Shown: positions 8,961-21,353, counted from the first letter of the stretch. The stretch is DNA of 64,000 bases from Symbiodinium natans (GCA_905221605.1 CAJNDS010000149.1:151235-215234), one strand, 5' to 3'. Translations and numbers: made by a program. Notes: a model not told the origin generated them from the sequence alone.

Positions 8961-10663
8961 CTCTTTCATTTTCACTACAGTTATTTGTTTAATCATGCTT
9001 GCCTCGCCAAATCCATCACTTCTTGGCCTTCTTTGTTGGAGGCTCAGCTTTGGTCGTCTTTTCTGGGAAGTGGATTGCAGGACACGAGCCAGAACTGCAG
9101 TTTGTCTTCCAAGATGGCCCTGCGCTGGCCCTGCACTGCATTCGGCACACCAGTTCTGCACGAAATTGTTGGCGATCACAGCCCTGGCTTCACCAGCTGC
9201 AGACTAAGACATCAACGAGTGCTGCGCCAACTGCACCAGCACGCTGTGGATTGCAATGATGCAGGCATATGCCATTGCAGGCGCTCTTGCATGAGACCAC
9301 TCGTCTCAGCTCCTTCAACTGCGCATGAGGAGACTTCGCATCCACGATCTTCTTATTTTCGCATTCCGTCTTCTCCTGTGTAGTCTTTATGCAGAATCCA
9401 GCCTTCACGAGTACTGCGCAAGAAGCTCGGAAGAGTTTCTGAAAGATCTGTCGGGGTTTAGCTCTCGCATCCTTTAATGGGCACTGGTTAGGCACTGCCA
9501 CGGGTAGGCCAGCGATCCAAGATGCTTTTCATGCGAGATGAGGATACGCCACACATAGCCACCCTCTCCACAGCCCTAGGCTGAATGTCAGAAGCACAGC
9601 CTTCACCATGTGTTGCAATCTGCCACACAGGGCAGATTCACCACGTTGCTTCCGGTGCATCCATCACCCGTAACAACATGCCGGCGAGCATTTGCAAAAC
9701 AAGGAAATCAAACCAAGGAGAGCCGAGCTCAACACATTTGACTTTTTGTGGTCTAGACAAATTGAAGCAAACATGCCCTGCTGAAGCGCATGTACACATG
9801 CTGCCAGCGAGCAGGAAAGTAGAATTTCAGTGTTGTGTTTTTTCTCCTGCTGACTTGGCCTGGCACAATAACTATGTTGTTCAACTGATCCCACCTAAGT
9901 GGCCTAAATTGTTGGTGTGGATTTTGTTATTCAGGCATCTATCTAGTCTAAACGAAACATATAGTCAGCATACCATGTATTTACTGTATTTACCAAACCG
10001 CATTATGCCATGATGTAGTTCCTATGTAATCATTGTTGTGCCCTGGGCACACCATACTCATAACCTTGCTAAGCACAACAGGGTCAGGTAGCCGCACTTG
10101 CTCCGCAGACCTAACCTACGCAAGTCTGCTACAAAGCACACCGCCCTGTCAAGTGTGTTCCGCGGCTAAATTCTTGGACTTGTGAGCTCTGCTGGCCTTT
10201 TCGCCCTCAGAAGCAGGTGCCCTCAAACGGACCCGTGTGCTTAGATCCGGGGTGGATCCCAAAGCCCTGCAGAATGAAGAAGAGAGAGAACTGAGAACGG
10301 TGGTCTGAGTGCTGGAGCTTCTGGACACACGATGATCGCGCCAGGGTGGCGGGGGCGGGAGGGGCGCGTGGGTAAAGGACGAATTTCATCTCTTGACCCC
10401 GAAATTCTGCGAAGGGATGCCCCAAAGCCACTGCAGGACACGTTGCCATCATCTCCAGCGAACAAGCGCGCCAGCAAAAGCGCGTACCTTTACATCTGCA
10501 TCCCGAACCCCGAGTGTTCAGTCTTTTGCGCCTGTTTTCTCTGGGTGTCTTCCAAATGATGCCCTGGTCTCGCGTTTCAGCGTTTCGTTGCTGGATCATT
10601 TGTCCTCAAATTTGTCCTTGTCCTCATCTCCCCTTTTCTGTCATTGTTTTTTCTTCTTTCAAG
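8961..10663. other. No clear gene
   Basis: Reading by eye gives only weak coding-like fragments on the minus strand, at 8,930-9,500 (cysteine-containing) and 10,207-10,480. Neither has a recognisable family, so I call no gene. Confidence 0.3.
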
Positions 10664-10887
10664 AGGCCGTCGACGTGTCGCAGCTGGCGGCCCCGGGCAC
10701 GCCCAGTCGTCGGGCCCGGAGCGCTGGAGCCGGAGACCCGGAACCTCCAGGAACCAGCCAAAAACAGTCAGAAAAGAGAAGGCTTTCAGAGTGGGCCACG
10801 TTGCGTGCGCCACGTTGTGAGCCTTGTGAGGTTTTCTATCTCAAAAGCGAGAGAGGGCTTATTAGCGCGCTCAAAAGCTTGCTCTAA
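10664..10887 (+). CDS. Exon-like coding island, unknown protein
   Basis: A strong pyrimidine run (TTTTTTCTTCTTTCAAG) precedes a GC-rich open stretch encoding a disordered, Ala/Pro/Arg-rich peptide that begins EAVDVSQLAAPG. No start codon belongs to it, so it would be an internal or terminal exon with its stop at 10,885-10,887. The 3' limit is uncertain. No family is recognised. Confidence 0.22.
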
Positions 10888-12815
10888 GGTATACAAGCTG
10901 CGCGACTTGGTCGAAGTCGCTCACGACCCGGCGAGAGTGGAGAAATGCTCTGAATGTTGCACTCCATCAATTTTGCTCTCGCGTTCCCCCGCGCTTGTTT
11001 GTGGAAAGGTCTGGGATGAGCAGCGCTGGGCTGAGGGCGTGCCTTTGGAGGAGACCGGACAGCGAGAGAGAGCTCAAAAGAGAGGGCCAACACTCCATAG
11101 AATTCTAATGGAACTATATGACCTTGTATAAACAAGTATGAGACTCCAAGCAAAAGAGAAATAAGTCCACATTAACACAGAGAGAAAAGTCCTCTCTATT
11201 AAATGCATAAGAGCGAACAAGCAGATTTAATGAGGAGACCAAGCACGAGCTTCAAAGCGTGACACGTGTGAACTTGCGATACACTACTTGACACTTCAAT
11301 ACTAGATTCGTTCCAATTGTGCCCGAGGCCGTTCAGGGTTCCCGGGTTCCCCAAAGACAAGAAAAGCGCCTTGAGGACTTCGTGGGCTCGGGCCTCGGTC
11401 CTCAGTCGGGCCTCAGACTGTTAGAGCAGCCTCAGCGCATATGGGTCCGTGCAGCTCACTGTCCGGCGAGCTTTCCTCTTCTTGCCTTTCCTCTGAGTAT
11501 CGAGCATCCCCCTAAAAGGTTTCTCTTGGTAAGCTTTTTTTTTTTTGTGCCTTTCTTGCTTGTGCTTCTTGCCCCCAAACAAGGGCCCCTTCTCCTTAGA
11601 ATCGGGAGAACGTGCGAGCGCGGGCTCGGGGACCATTGGAGTTTCGATTTAACCCTGACTCTTTGTTCTTTGTGCGGGGGCCAGGGTGTCTTCCGCTTTT
11701 TGGGCTGGCATCCTCTGTTGCCTCTTCCTGGGGTGGCATACGTGCCTCCTTTCCGGGTCGGGCTCAGGGGTGCTGGACTTTGTTTTCACGAAATCTCGCT
11801 TCCAGCGGAGCTGTGTGCAAAAGGGCAGCTAGAGAGCTGAGAGCACCACACCTATTAAGAAAACGGAAACCAGTCCTTCACATTGCACCGAATTGCACCG
11901 TGCAGTGAGAGAAAGAAATCACTGGAGTAGGAGATCTCATGGTTGCTCCCCGCTCGTGGTGAGGCGGGGAGGGGCAGGCTTCGTTTCGGCGGGGCGGGGC
12001 CAACGGGGGCGCAGACGAGCGTCATTAAATGAGAATGCACTGTTCGTTTTTTATCTGTAACTATGCCTTGCCTGCGCGTTTGTCGTTGTAGTAGCGGTGT
12101 GTCCTGCGCGCTGGAGACTCGTCACGCTGACCTCGTGCGATGGATCCTTCAAGGAACCAATGCCAGCTCGTCTTCTGGATGCTGTTCTTGGGCTAATTAT
12201 GCCACTGCCGCCGCTGGATCACTGTCTCTGATCACTCCTCAATCTCGCCATCGATCCGGCTGCCCACGGGTGGTCCTCCTCGCCCCGCTTCAACGATCAG
12301 TTCCCATGCTGCCTCTGCGGGGCAAAATTTTGGCGACCAGAGCGACGAGGCTCAGCTGAGGCCAGGCCAGAAACAACCCAAACACAGGATCACTGGCCTG
12401 CACAAACAGGCCCCAACAGGCCCTGGCAAGGCCCACGCATCTCGAGCTGCGAGCCACAGTCTGCATGCATGCTGCCGCGGGCTTAGAGGCTTAGAGTTTT
12501 TCGGGGATGTGCCATACATTTGTTGTGGTAATTACGAATTTGGGGGGCCGGAACGTGGCGAGCTTCTTTTTCCGGTGCGAAAATGGCATATTTCGGCCTG
12601 CCGCCGTATGCATCATCGTTTTTTTCCAGCAAGGTATGCTGTGGGGCCTCGCGTTTTTTCACTTGTGTTTCGTTCCAGTTTCTTGTTTGTCTGCATCATT
12701 GCCATCCTATTCCGAGGAAAGAAGAGACATGGTTAGATTTCATTTGATTGTTGTTGCTTGGTGTTGCCGTAGGTTTTTGTTTATGCATGGGCTCCCGCAG
12801 TGTGCCGCACGGGGT
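10888..12815. other. No gene recognised
   Basis: Mixed-composition DNA with ORFs of up to 173 codons that look like random open frames in GC-rich sequence. No repeat structure stands out. Confidence 0.3.
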
Positions 12816-14005
12816 GGGGGGGGGGGGGGGGAACACAGTTTTTTGCTTTGTTCTTTTGGTTTTTCCCCCCCCCCCCCCCCCAACCCCTCCGGCTGGATCC
12901 CTGCGCCGGACACCCTTCCCCACGGCCTGCAAGGCATCCCTTCCCCCCTACCACAAATGATAAGGAATGTAAAGCCACCTACATGCGTTTCAAACGCACC
13001 AAGATATCTGTGTTCAAATAGCTATTGGCACTGTTGGGAAGTCCCGGAATGGAGACCAGATTCTCCGGAGCTTTCACACTGGATTGTATATAAACGCTTG
13101 CGCGCGCCGCCTCGGCAGCCGGGCCGGCCCCAGGACACGAAAGGAGGAAAGAGGGTTTCTGGGGTCGTAGGGAGTTTAAAGGGGGAAGGGTGTTTGAGGG
13201 GAGGGGGGGGGCGTTGGGGGGTGTGGTGCGGGGGCTGGGGTGGTTTGGTGGGGGTTTTCATGGGTTTTGAGGCGCTCCCTCTGTACGACCCGCCGCCTCA
13301 ACGGCATCGGATTGCAGCTCCTCCAAGCGATGGGGGGGGGGGGGGGGGGGGTCCCGCTGGGTGGGGGAAGGGTTGGGTCCGGGTCTGCTTGCTCCAAACG
13401 CTTTTCGGCAGGAAGCCGAAGCGAATTGCAAATCCCTGCGCACGCCCCCACCCCCCAAGGCCCAACAAAATAGGTTTTTTTTTTTTTTGGGGGGGGGGGG
13501 GGGGGCAGGTTTCGAGGGTGCCCGGTCTCAGGAGGGTGGGAGGGGTCCTAGCTTTCATAGAAGACGAGCCTACGAATCTAGACATTTCTTTTAGGTTGAG
13601 AACTCAATGGGAATGCATGCAGGCATTTTTTCTTAGATTAGGCGTCCAAGGCATAGGACGCAACATAGAGATTTACATTTTCGTAGGAGGCAAGCGGACA
13701 AATACAAAAACACATTTCTTCAGGGGAAGTGAAGGACTCACCCATCCCAAATCGCACCGCCATGCTGTATACTTGCACCATGTACATGTCCAGAGGGACC
13801 GCGCTGTAATTACCATGTTTCTTTCAGTATCCTGCGAGACGCAACGGGGCCCGGTTAGGATGTGATCATGAGTGGACATGTTAGAGTCCTACTAGCATCT
13901 ACGTAGCGCGATAGAATGCTTGTCAGTCTCAGCAGTTGCTGTATGCCAAGCTGAGGGCCCGCATCGGGAGCTGGGGCCCGCAGAGGGGGGGGGGGGGGGG
14001 GGGGG
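12816..14005. repeat. Cluster of long poly-G/poly-C tracts
   Basis: G16 at 12,816-12,831 and C17 at 12,865-12,881 face each other as a potential hairpin with a loop of about 33 bases. Further tracts are G20 at 13,332-13,351, T14 followed by G17 at 13,475-13,505, and G21 at 13,985-14,005. The DNA between is G-rich and non-coding; a 452-codon frame crossing it (12,507-13,865) is dominated by poly-Gly/Pro from the tracts and is not called a gene. Tract lengths are likely to be polymorphic. Confidence 0.75.
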
Positions 14006-16073
14006 AACCTGCTCTCCCGAGTGCCCCGACCCCCGAGCCGTGACCGATCTGCGTTCCAACCGCGCGTTTCCCAGCTGTTGCCGACATTTACTTCACCCCG
14101 GCTCTCATCCAAAACCCTTAAAGCCCGAAGCCCCCAGGTTTTCCCATACCATCCCAATTCCGCGTGTCCAGATCATGCTTGTTCTACTAGGCGCAGTGAC
14201 AAAGAACTGTTGCAGAGAGAACTGCTCCACACCTCCGCACCTCCGCGCCCGTCGTGCTAACCGCTGCTGACCGCTGCGAACCGAGCTCAGGCACCAGTGG
14301 CCTCGCCGAGCGCCTGCGGGCGGCGCTGCCAGCAGAGAGGTGGTGAACTTGGCAAACTTGGCGATTGCACCAAGTCCCGTGAATGTCGATATTTCGTCGA
14401 TTTGGTCGATTTCGTCGATTTCACTTCTTGAAGTGCCCCTACTGCGTAGCGCATTCTCGGTTGTTGCAGCCTTCAACGCTGTCGCACAGCTGTGTTGAAC
14501 ATCAGGCGAGGGTTCCACAGTGTTACGCGCTATTGCAGGGTCCGATTGCGGCGATTGAGGAGAGTCGGGGAGCGCGCCTCTACGTGGCACGAAACTCACG
14601 TATACCTCACATGTAACTCATGTAACAACAGCTCAGAGGTTTTGGCAGTTCCTCGTTTCAAAGTTTTCCGGGGCATCATGCCACGGCGAAGTTTCACGCG
14701 GTGCGAAGAGGCCCGCTGAGCCACCAAAGCCCCGGGTGAGCGTGGAGGAGGCAATTGCGACAATTGCGAATGAGAGAGAGCGGAGCACTAGAGCGGAGCA
14801 CCAGAGCGGATGAGAGAGGAGCCAGGAGAGAGGAGCCATGAACAATTGATCAGAGGGCCATGTGCTCGTAAAGTGGAGGCCCTTCGCTTGGCGAGGGCCA
14901 ACGACTTCCAGACCGTGCAGGCAACGCCACGAGCCGTGAGACCCCTCTGCCGCCTCTGCCATTTCACGCCAACTGCAAGGAGGATGAGGCACGCGCGAAG
15001 GCAGGTTGGCGCAGTTCACATACATGTACGGCCCAGGGACCTGCAGAGTGAAAAGCAGTTCTGCAGGTGCGGGCGGAGAAGCAGCGCCAGCCCCTCTCCG
15101 TGTTGCCCGGCACCATTTCATACCAAGCAGAGCAGCAAAGAAACGGATCGTGCAGACATGCACAACATGTGTGTGTGTGTGTGTGTGTTTGACAAAGCAA
15201 GTATTCTACGACTACAGTACTGTAATGTTGCACATTGCTGTAGACCTGGAGGCGTACTGACTGTCGGACCATGTAGGATCAGTCGAAGGCGTGCAGAGCT
15301 CGCAGTGCTACTGAGGCAATCGCCGAGCCGAGAGCCGCCGAGGAGATTTGCGATTTGCTCTGCCTGAAACTCTTCTGGCGCTCTGTGTTCTCACACAGAG
15401 CGCGACCACGGAGGTTTTTAGGTTACAAGTGCTCAATTCTGTGATTCTCTCTGTCTGTGAATGGTTTTGTGTGTTTTTGTGTATTTGTTTCCTCGGAGAG
15501 AGGCCCGCAGGCGGCGCGCAGGTGCTCCTGGCCTCGCTCCTGGAGGAGCGCAGAGTGCAGAGAGTGCGATGAGAGAAGAGAAAAGAGAGGAAGCGTCTGC
15601 GCACTTTGAGAAGTGCAGCAGGATCCCGTCAGCAAAGAGAGAGCAAAGAGCGAGCATAAGTGACGTTGACTGAACTTGTGCGATTCAGTTTTTGATTCAG
15701 AGCCCGTTTCGCTTCCTTTGTTTCATCTCTCCGACCTCTTCCGCCTCCTCCTTCTTCGCATGTCTGACAGCGCAAAAAAAGGCTTCGCGTAGCACTTAGC
15801 GACTTAGCGGCCCGTTTTGCGGACAATTTTCACGCAGGGCAACTGTGCCCAAAATGGGTGCAAAAGGAGGGGAGATGAGGGGATATTGAGCAGAGATGAG
15901 CGGAGCAAACAGAAGGAACCATGCCAACGTGTAAAGAACGCAGGTGAGGAATTCTGAGGAATGCCCATTATTTTGAAATGGGGGGTCAGAAGGTGGCCTT
16001 GCTTGGTGAGACTGTAGAGAAGTCAGACTGAAGTTCAGCGCCTTCTTGGAATTGAGTGTCTTTCTTTCTCTTT

Positions 16074-16076
<3 letters not shown>
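14006..16076. other. No gene recognised; short microsatellites
   Basis: Contains a (GT)n run at about 15,168-15,188 and a short tandem of TTTCGTCGAT-like units near 14,390. A minus-strand open stretch at 14,880-15,060 is weakly exon-like (it contains REMAEAAEG) but has no further support. Confidence 0.3.

Positions 16077-16112
<36 letters not shown>
16077..16112 (+). repeat. (CT)n microsatellite
   Basis: A nearly pure CT dinucleotide run of about 35 bases. Confidence 0.9.
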
Positions 16113-16116
<4 letters not shown>

Positions 16117-17190
16117 TCTCCCCGACAGGCTGCCAGAGAGGAGGGCCGGCTGGGAGCCGGAGGCTTTGTTTTGCATCGGCTCAGAGTGTGCTCACGGCGT
16201 GGCTTTACAGCTGCACTGTGGTTTAATGGATTGACCGTTGATTGACCAGTTTCCTCTTCCTCCACAACACTAGAATAAGAGCACTCGACCGGCACAGACC
16301 AGGTGCGTGTGTGTGGAACATCTGTATATAAGATGTGCTTTCTGTTCTGAAGTATTCTTGATCCACCCTGAATCCCTGAATGCTGTGCAGTGATCCCGTC
16401 CTTCTCAGACAAGACCCCTCTCATTTCTCTTTCTCCCAAATTGGTGCCAACAAGAAAAACGCATGAAACTTAACATCAAACACATCACAAGGCAAAAAAG
16501 CACTTTGAGAGTTGAGCATCAGAGTGTTGGAGTGTTGGGCAGTTGGGCATGGGGCCATTGGGGGACGAGGCCGGAGCCACTCCCCTCGCAGGTCACTTCT
16601 CCTGTGCTTTTCTTTTTTGTGTGCCTTTTTTTGCCCCCTTAATCCACGAAAAATTGACCCGCACATTCTTTTCCCCCAGAAAAAAGCATCTCTTACAGGA
16701 GCATCTTGCCTGCAATTTTGCACACTTTTCGAGGAAGAGGTCTAGGACAAATGCAGGTTGACAACGCGGCAAAAATGGAGGCGATTTGCGGGGAACAGGC
16801 AAACTGCAGATTGAACACGCGAGAATAGTGGGGGCAAATTTTCGGGTTCGGAAAACAGGCTGTCAGGTCGGCCTCAACTGTTTTACATAGTTTTGCAGTG
16901 ATTGCGAGCCTTTGCTGGCCAGGACAGGAAATCTAGTGAATCTAGTGCTAACGATTCAATTTTCAGAAGCCTGCTGGGCCAAGTGATCAACGTACTGGTC
17001 AAAGACATCGCTCACTGTATCGAGCTCACTCAGCAACAGAGTGCCGTTGTGCACCTTAGACTTGGACCTCATTCTAGACTTGCCCGAAAGTGGGAAGAGT
17101 GCCCCGTACCTCCATTCCTAACCTGCTTGACTTTGCCAACCTGCATTTCCCATTCTCTCGGTTTTGCAACAATGAGCCTTACAAGCGGGT
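16113..17190. other. No gene recognised
   Basis: Unstructured sequence; a 351-codon frame beginning at 16,902 owes its length to the GT microsatellite downstream. Confidence 0.35.
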
Positions 17191-17200
17191 GGGTGGGTGG

Positions 17201-17231
<31 letters not shown>

Positions 17232-17460
17232 TGTGCGCGTGTGTGTGTGCGTGTGCGTGTGTGTGCGTGTGTGCGTGTGTGCGTGTCTGTGTGTCTGTTT
17301 GTCTGGGTGTGTCTGTGGGTCTGGGTGTCTGTGCGTCTGTGCGTCTGTGTGTCTGTGTGTCTGGGTGTCTGTGTGTCTGTGTGTCTGAGTGTCTGTGTGT
17401 CTGTGTGTCTGTGTGTCTGTGTGTGGGTGCGTTGGTGCGTGGGTGTGCGCGTTCGTTTTG
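17191..17460 (+). repeat. Long degenerate GT/GTCT microsatellite
   Basis: About 270 bases of GT dinucleotides grading into GTGTCT units. The long alternating purine-pyrimidine stretch could adopt Z-DNA. Open frames over it encode only Val/Cys or His/Thr repeats. Confidence 0.9.
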
Positions 17461-18014
17461 TTTGTGAAATTTCGCTCCTTCTCCGGTCCAAGGCCACACG
17501 CCAGCTCCGAATTCAGCCGGAACCCCAGCACCACGTTGAGCGGCACAAGTTTTGGGTGGCAGCTGATCACTGCCCTGAAGAGAGGCCCGCCAAGTCTCCG
17601 GGTTCTGATCAGAATCGAATCCTCCCCAACAGAGCAGAGTTGCGCTTCCGAGTCGAAAGGGGGAGAGGGGGGGGGGAGAGGGGGGCGGGGGGAAACCGGG
17701 GGTGTCACATGTTCAGGTGCCCCTTCTGCGGCGTTGTCAACGCGGCCCGCGCCTCCGAGCGTCATCGGGCACCCCGGCAGCTCTCAGCAGAAACTTTTAG
17801 CTTAGAAGTTCTCAGCAGAAATTCAGAGCTGGAGTTGGCTGCAAGTGCATGTGTATGTGTACTCTCACCCAAGATGTTTTTCCATGACATCTGTGGACTA
17901 GATTTTTGTAGTGTTTCAACAGCACAGCTATACACACTATGTGGCAAGGACCTTTAGGGTCTATGTGAGGTATCTCCTTTGCCGAAGGCACAGAGTAATT
18001 GAAACAGAACATTT
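17461..18014. other. No gene recognised
   Basis: Low-copy-looking sequence between the GT tract and the palindromic block; only short random frames. Confidence 0.35.
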
Positions 18015-18415
18015 CCGATTTTCTGTTTCAAGTGTTTCAAGCATTTTAAAACACTTGAAACACTTGAAACACTTTTCGCCCCCCCCAAACAAAAAACTGT
18101 TTCAAGTGTTTCAAGTGTTTCAAGTGTTTCAAAACACTTGAAACACATGAAACAATTCCCCCCCCCCCCCCCCAGAAAACTGCTTCACGTGTTTCAAGTG
18201 CTTCAAGTGTTTTAATGGGTTTCGGGAACTCCAGAGAGTTTCCCCAAACACTTGAAACACTGGAAACTTTTCTCCCCCCCCCCCCCCCAAAAAAAAAACT
18301 GTTTCAAGTGTTTCAAAAAACGCTTGAAACACTTCCCCCCCCCCCCCCCGAGTGATTCAAGTGTTTTCATGAGTTTCGGGAATTCCAGAGAGTTTCCCCA
18401 ACCCATTGAAACGGT
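18015..18415. repeat. Hairpin array built from a TGTTTCAAG 9-mer, with poly-C spacers
   Basis: Two to four direct copies of TGTTTCAAG run into two to four copies of the inverted CTTGAAACA. Three or four such hairpins occur, separated by C runs (C16 at 18,158-18,173, C15 at 18,274-18,288, C15 at 18,335-18,349). A further inverted copy lies at 18,916-18,934. Non-coding. Confidence 0.8.
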
Positions 18416-18418
18416 AGA

Positions 18419-18806
18419 GGGGTCGCCTGTGACTTCTATCGGGTGTCACCTGTGACTTCTGTGCCGGTGTCGAAGCCTAAACCGCGAAAACCCTACACCC
18501 TAAACCCTCAACCCTCAACCCAAAACCCTAAACCCGAACCCGAAACCCTAAACCCCAGGCCCTAAACCCAAAACCCTAAACCTTAAAACCGTAAACCCGA
18601 AACCGTGAACCCGAAACCCTGAACCCGGAGGCTAGACCCCAATCCCATGACCGGCGGAACCCGGAGCCCAAACCGCGAACCCGTGCGAGAAAGCCCAAGA
18701 TGCAAGGGAGAAACCCGATCCCAAGGCAGAGAAGTCATAAGTGATTTCATGCATTTTTGCTGAGAGGTGTTGCAAATTCGCTGGCTAGAGAAGTCACAGG
18801 TGACAC

Positions 18807-18843
<37 letters not shown>

Positions 18844-18908
18844 CACAAGCGAGTCGCCTCTCGAGAAGTCACAAGTGACACCCGACAGAAGTCAGAAGTG
18901 ACCCGCCT
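18419..18908. repeat. Inverted repeat arms around a telomere-like core
   Basis: The left arm (18,419-18,475) carries GTCACCTGTGACTTCT twice. The right arm (18,787-18,908) carries the inverted AGAAGTCACAGGTGAC at least three times, with a GA microsatellite at 18,810-18,840. Each unit also contains its own small palindrome, GTCAC-AG-GTGAC. Confidence 0.65.
18476..18640. repeat. Interstitial telomere-like repeats (degenerate CCCTAAA)
   Basis: Many ACCCTAAA, ACCCGAAA and ACCCTCAA variants in tandem. The plant/dinoflagellate-type telomere repeat is TTTAGGG, so this is a decayed internal telomere-like tract in the C-rich orientation. Confidence 0.7.
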
Positions 18909-18954
18909 ATCATTAAAACACTTGAAACACTTTTCCTCCCCCATATTTTGGGTC

Positions 18955-19490
18955 GTGAAGGAAATCTCTAATGCCAAAACATAGGGATCTTCGCTAGTTT
19001 GGCGCCCTTGGGAACCCTCAAATTGATAATTTGCGTGATTTTTGATCATATTTGGCCTTCCCCTTAAGGCAAAAACATAAGGATTTTCGCTGGCTTTATC
19101 ATTTTTTCAAAGTCTGAAAATGCAAATTTTTGTGATTGTTAATCATTTGGGCCTTCAAGGAATTCCCTTAAAGGCCGCTAGTATGGCGCCCTTGCAAACC
19201 CTCAGAAAGTGAATGTTGACCTTTTTTGGCCTTTAATAATTTCCCTTCTGGCCACAACATAGGGATTTTCAGTGGTATTGTGATTTTTTCAAACTCTCAA
19301 ATGGCGCATTTTGGCGATTTTAACCATTTCGGCCTTCAAGTAATTCCCTTAAGGCCAAAACATAGGGATTTTCGCTAGTTTGGCGCCCTTGGAAACCCTC
19401 AAATTCATCATGTTCACGAATTTTGACCATTTTTTGGCCTTTAAAAGTTTCGCTTAAGGCCAAAACACAGGGATTTTCAGTGGTTTTGTA
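18955..19490. repeat. About 100-bp degenerate tandem repeats
   Basis: GCCAAAACATAGGGATTTTC or a close variant recurs near 18,972, 19,067, 19,252, 19,351 and 19,460, with a decayed copy near 19,160. The following text alternates between a GGCGCCCTTGGAAACCCTC type and a TTTTTTCAAA type. The period is 92-109 bases. Non-coding. Confidence 0.7.
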
Positions 19491-19559
19491 AAATGGGCCT
19501 CTTGGCTCCCCTTTTCTGTTTCTCTGTTTAGACCGGAACATAGGAGAGAAGGGGAGGGG

Positions 19560-19940
19560 AGTCTACACTTACTTGTTTCCCACGATTCTCCTCACTCTTC
19601 TCTCTTCCCCAGCCCCCTCTCGCGCTCGCTCTTTTTTTCTGTCAGCGGGCTTAAGGGCAAGGGTTTTCCTCGCCCAGGAACGAAAAGGAAGAACTAGAAC
19701 TACGAAGAAGGAGAGAGGGACTGAGACAGGGCGAGACATTGAGAGTAGCATAGACCGTGGGAGAGAGAGGGCCTCTTGCCTTTCCACTTCTCAAGTCCAT
19801 AAGTTTTTCTATTGCGAAAGAAAGATAAGAAGACAAGAGAGAAGACGAGTTTACATCCTTGCTCCTCCCTTTCACTCTCCTCTCATTCTCTCCGTCGCTC
19901 GCTCTTGCTCTCCCTCTTGGTCTTGTTCTTTCTTTCTCGG

Positions 19941-20007
<67 letters not shown>

Positions 20008-20053
20008 CTCTCTCTCTCTCTCTCTCGCTCTCTCTCGCTCTCTTTCTCTCTCT

Positions 20054-20098
<45 letters not shown>

Positions 20099-20155
20099 TC
20101 TTTCTTTCTCTCTCTCTCTCTCTTTCTTTCTCTCTCTCTCTCTCTCTCTCTCTTT

Positions 20156-20189
<34 letters not shown>

Positions 20190-20260
20190 GCTCTCTCTCT
20201 CTTTCGCTCTCTCTCCTTCTCCTCTTATCTGAGTGCACTTTTCTTTTAAATAAAGTGGTA
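19560..20260 (+). repeat. Dispersed CT-bearing repeat, copy 1, with about 270 bases of CT/CTTT
   Basis: A GGGACTGAGACAGGGCGAGA block, a TTTCCACTTCTCAAGTCCAT block and a GCTCGCTCTTGCTCTCC block lead into a long CT/CTTT tract (19,942-20,215) that ends TTATCTGAGTG. The same order occurs at 27.4-28.2 kb. The homopurine-homopyrimidine tract could form triplex DNA. Frames rich in Leu/Ser or Arg/Glu are artefacts. Confidence 0.75.
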
Positions 20261-20599
20261 CGGGAAGGCGGAATGAGATGAAGGCAGCGTCCCCTGCAGG
20301 CACCTGCCCTGCACAACAAACCGAGCATCCGCTTTCAACAAGAGATTTGCAGACGGAGAGAGGGAATGAGACTGGGAGAGAAAGTGGGCCTCAAGAACGT
20401 AGGAAAGAAGGGCAATTGTGAACGCTTGCGCCGCCTCGGCAGCCGGGCCCAAAGCATGCAGTATGTGGAGATGACGCCTGGACCCCAGCGTGAAGCACAA
20501 AATACGCTGAGAGGAGGGGGGGGGAGGGAGGGGACTTTGTAAGAGCCGCCGACAGGCCGGCCTCCACGGCATCGGTTTCTGCTTGTCCAGCACACCTTC

Positions 20600-20645
20600 T
20601 TTTCACCACGCTCCTCACTCTTCTCTCTTGCCCACCCCCCTCTCG

Positions 20646-20692
<47 letters not shown>

Positions 20693-20800
20693 CTTTCAGC
20701 GGGCTTGAGGGCAAGGGCTTTCCCCGCTCCTTGCACTCTCTCCCTCTCTCTTTGTCTTTCCTGTCTTTTCTGAGTGGTGTGTGTCGCGTAGAATTGTAAG
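20600..20800 (+). repeat. Dispersed CT-bearing repeat, partial copy
   Basis: CTCCTCACTCTTCTCTCTTG, a CT run (20,639-20,688), TCAGCGGGCTTGAGGGCAAG and TTTTCTGAGTGGTGTGT repeat the text found at 19,590-19,670 and around 27,725-27,745. Confidence 0.6.
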
Positions 20801-21077
20801 AGGAGGAGAAGGGGAAAAGGAATAACTAGGTATGCGCGCTTCTCGCCGCCGTGGAAGGTCTGGCGATTGCGTTTGGAGGACGTCCAGCACTGATGAATGC
20901 AGAAGTACTGAAAGCACTGGCAGGCGCAGTGAGTTCGAGACTCCGAGACTTTGCATGCAAAAGGCTAGAATTGGCATGCCTCGAAATCGTGGGTTAAGAG
21001 GCATTTTTTACACGTAGCGGTTTAAAGGTATCACCTGCTTGAACAGAGAACATCCTTTTCAGAATTTTGCATGGAAT

Positions 21078-21353
21078 GGTGTCGGAGTTGAAGCTTGCTG
21101 CGCCAGTTGGGAAGTTGAGCACGTTGACGTTGTTCCTACCACGCATGGTGTCGGAGTTGAAGCTTGCTGCGCCAGTTGGGAAGTTGAGCATGTTGACGTT
21201 GCTCCTACCACGCTTGGTGTCGGAGTTGAAGCTTGTTGCGCCAGTTGGGAAGTTGAGCACGTTGACGTTGTTCCTACCACTCGTGATGTCGGAGTTGAAG
21301 CTTGTTGCGCCAGTTGGCAAGTTGAGCATGTTGACGCTTCTTACGCCGAGAGC
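21078..21353 (+). repeat. Four 69-bp tandem repeats (23 codons each)
   Basis: Units start at 21,078, 21,147, 21,216 and 21,285, with exact 69-base spacing and only a few substitutions. The length is a multiple of three and one frame is open through all four (unit begins GVGVEACCASW). They lie just upstream of degenerate copia element B and may be part of its old coding region; no protein family is recognised. Confidence 0.85.

Noticed and set aside
8928-9501. Minus-strand cysteine-containing frames, possibly a secreted-protein pseudogene
   Set aside because: Three frames would be needed, with no consistent repeat of cysteines; too weak to call.
12507-13865. 452-codon frame
   Set aside because: Held open by poly-G/poly-C tracts and G-rich DNA; poly-Gly and poly-Pro content, no motif.
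16902-17957. 351-codon frame
   Set aside because: Its middle is the GT microsatellite; the ends have no protein-like features.
19573-20328. Ser/Leu-rich and Arg/Glu-rich frames on both strands
   Set aside because: Translations of the CT/GA tract; several frames open at once.
20931-20950. tRNA-like GAGTTCGAGACTCC
   Set aside because: Stem pairing fails and no A-box or acceptor stem is found.
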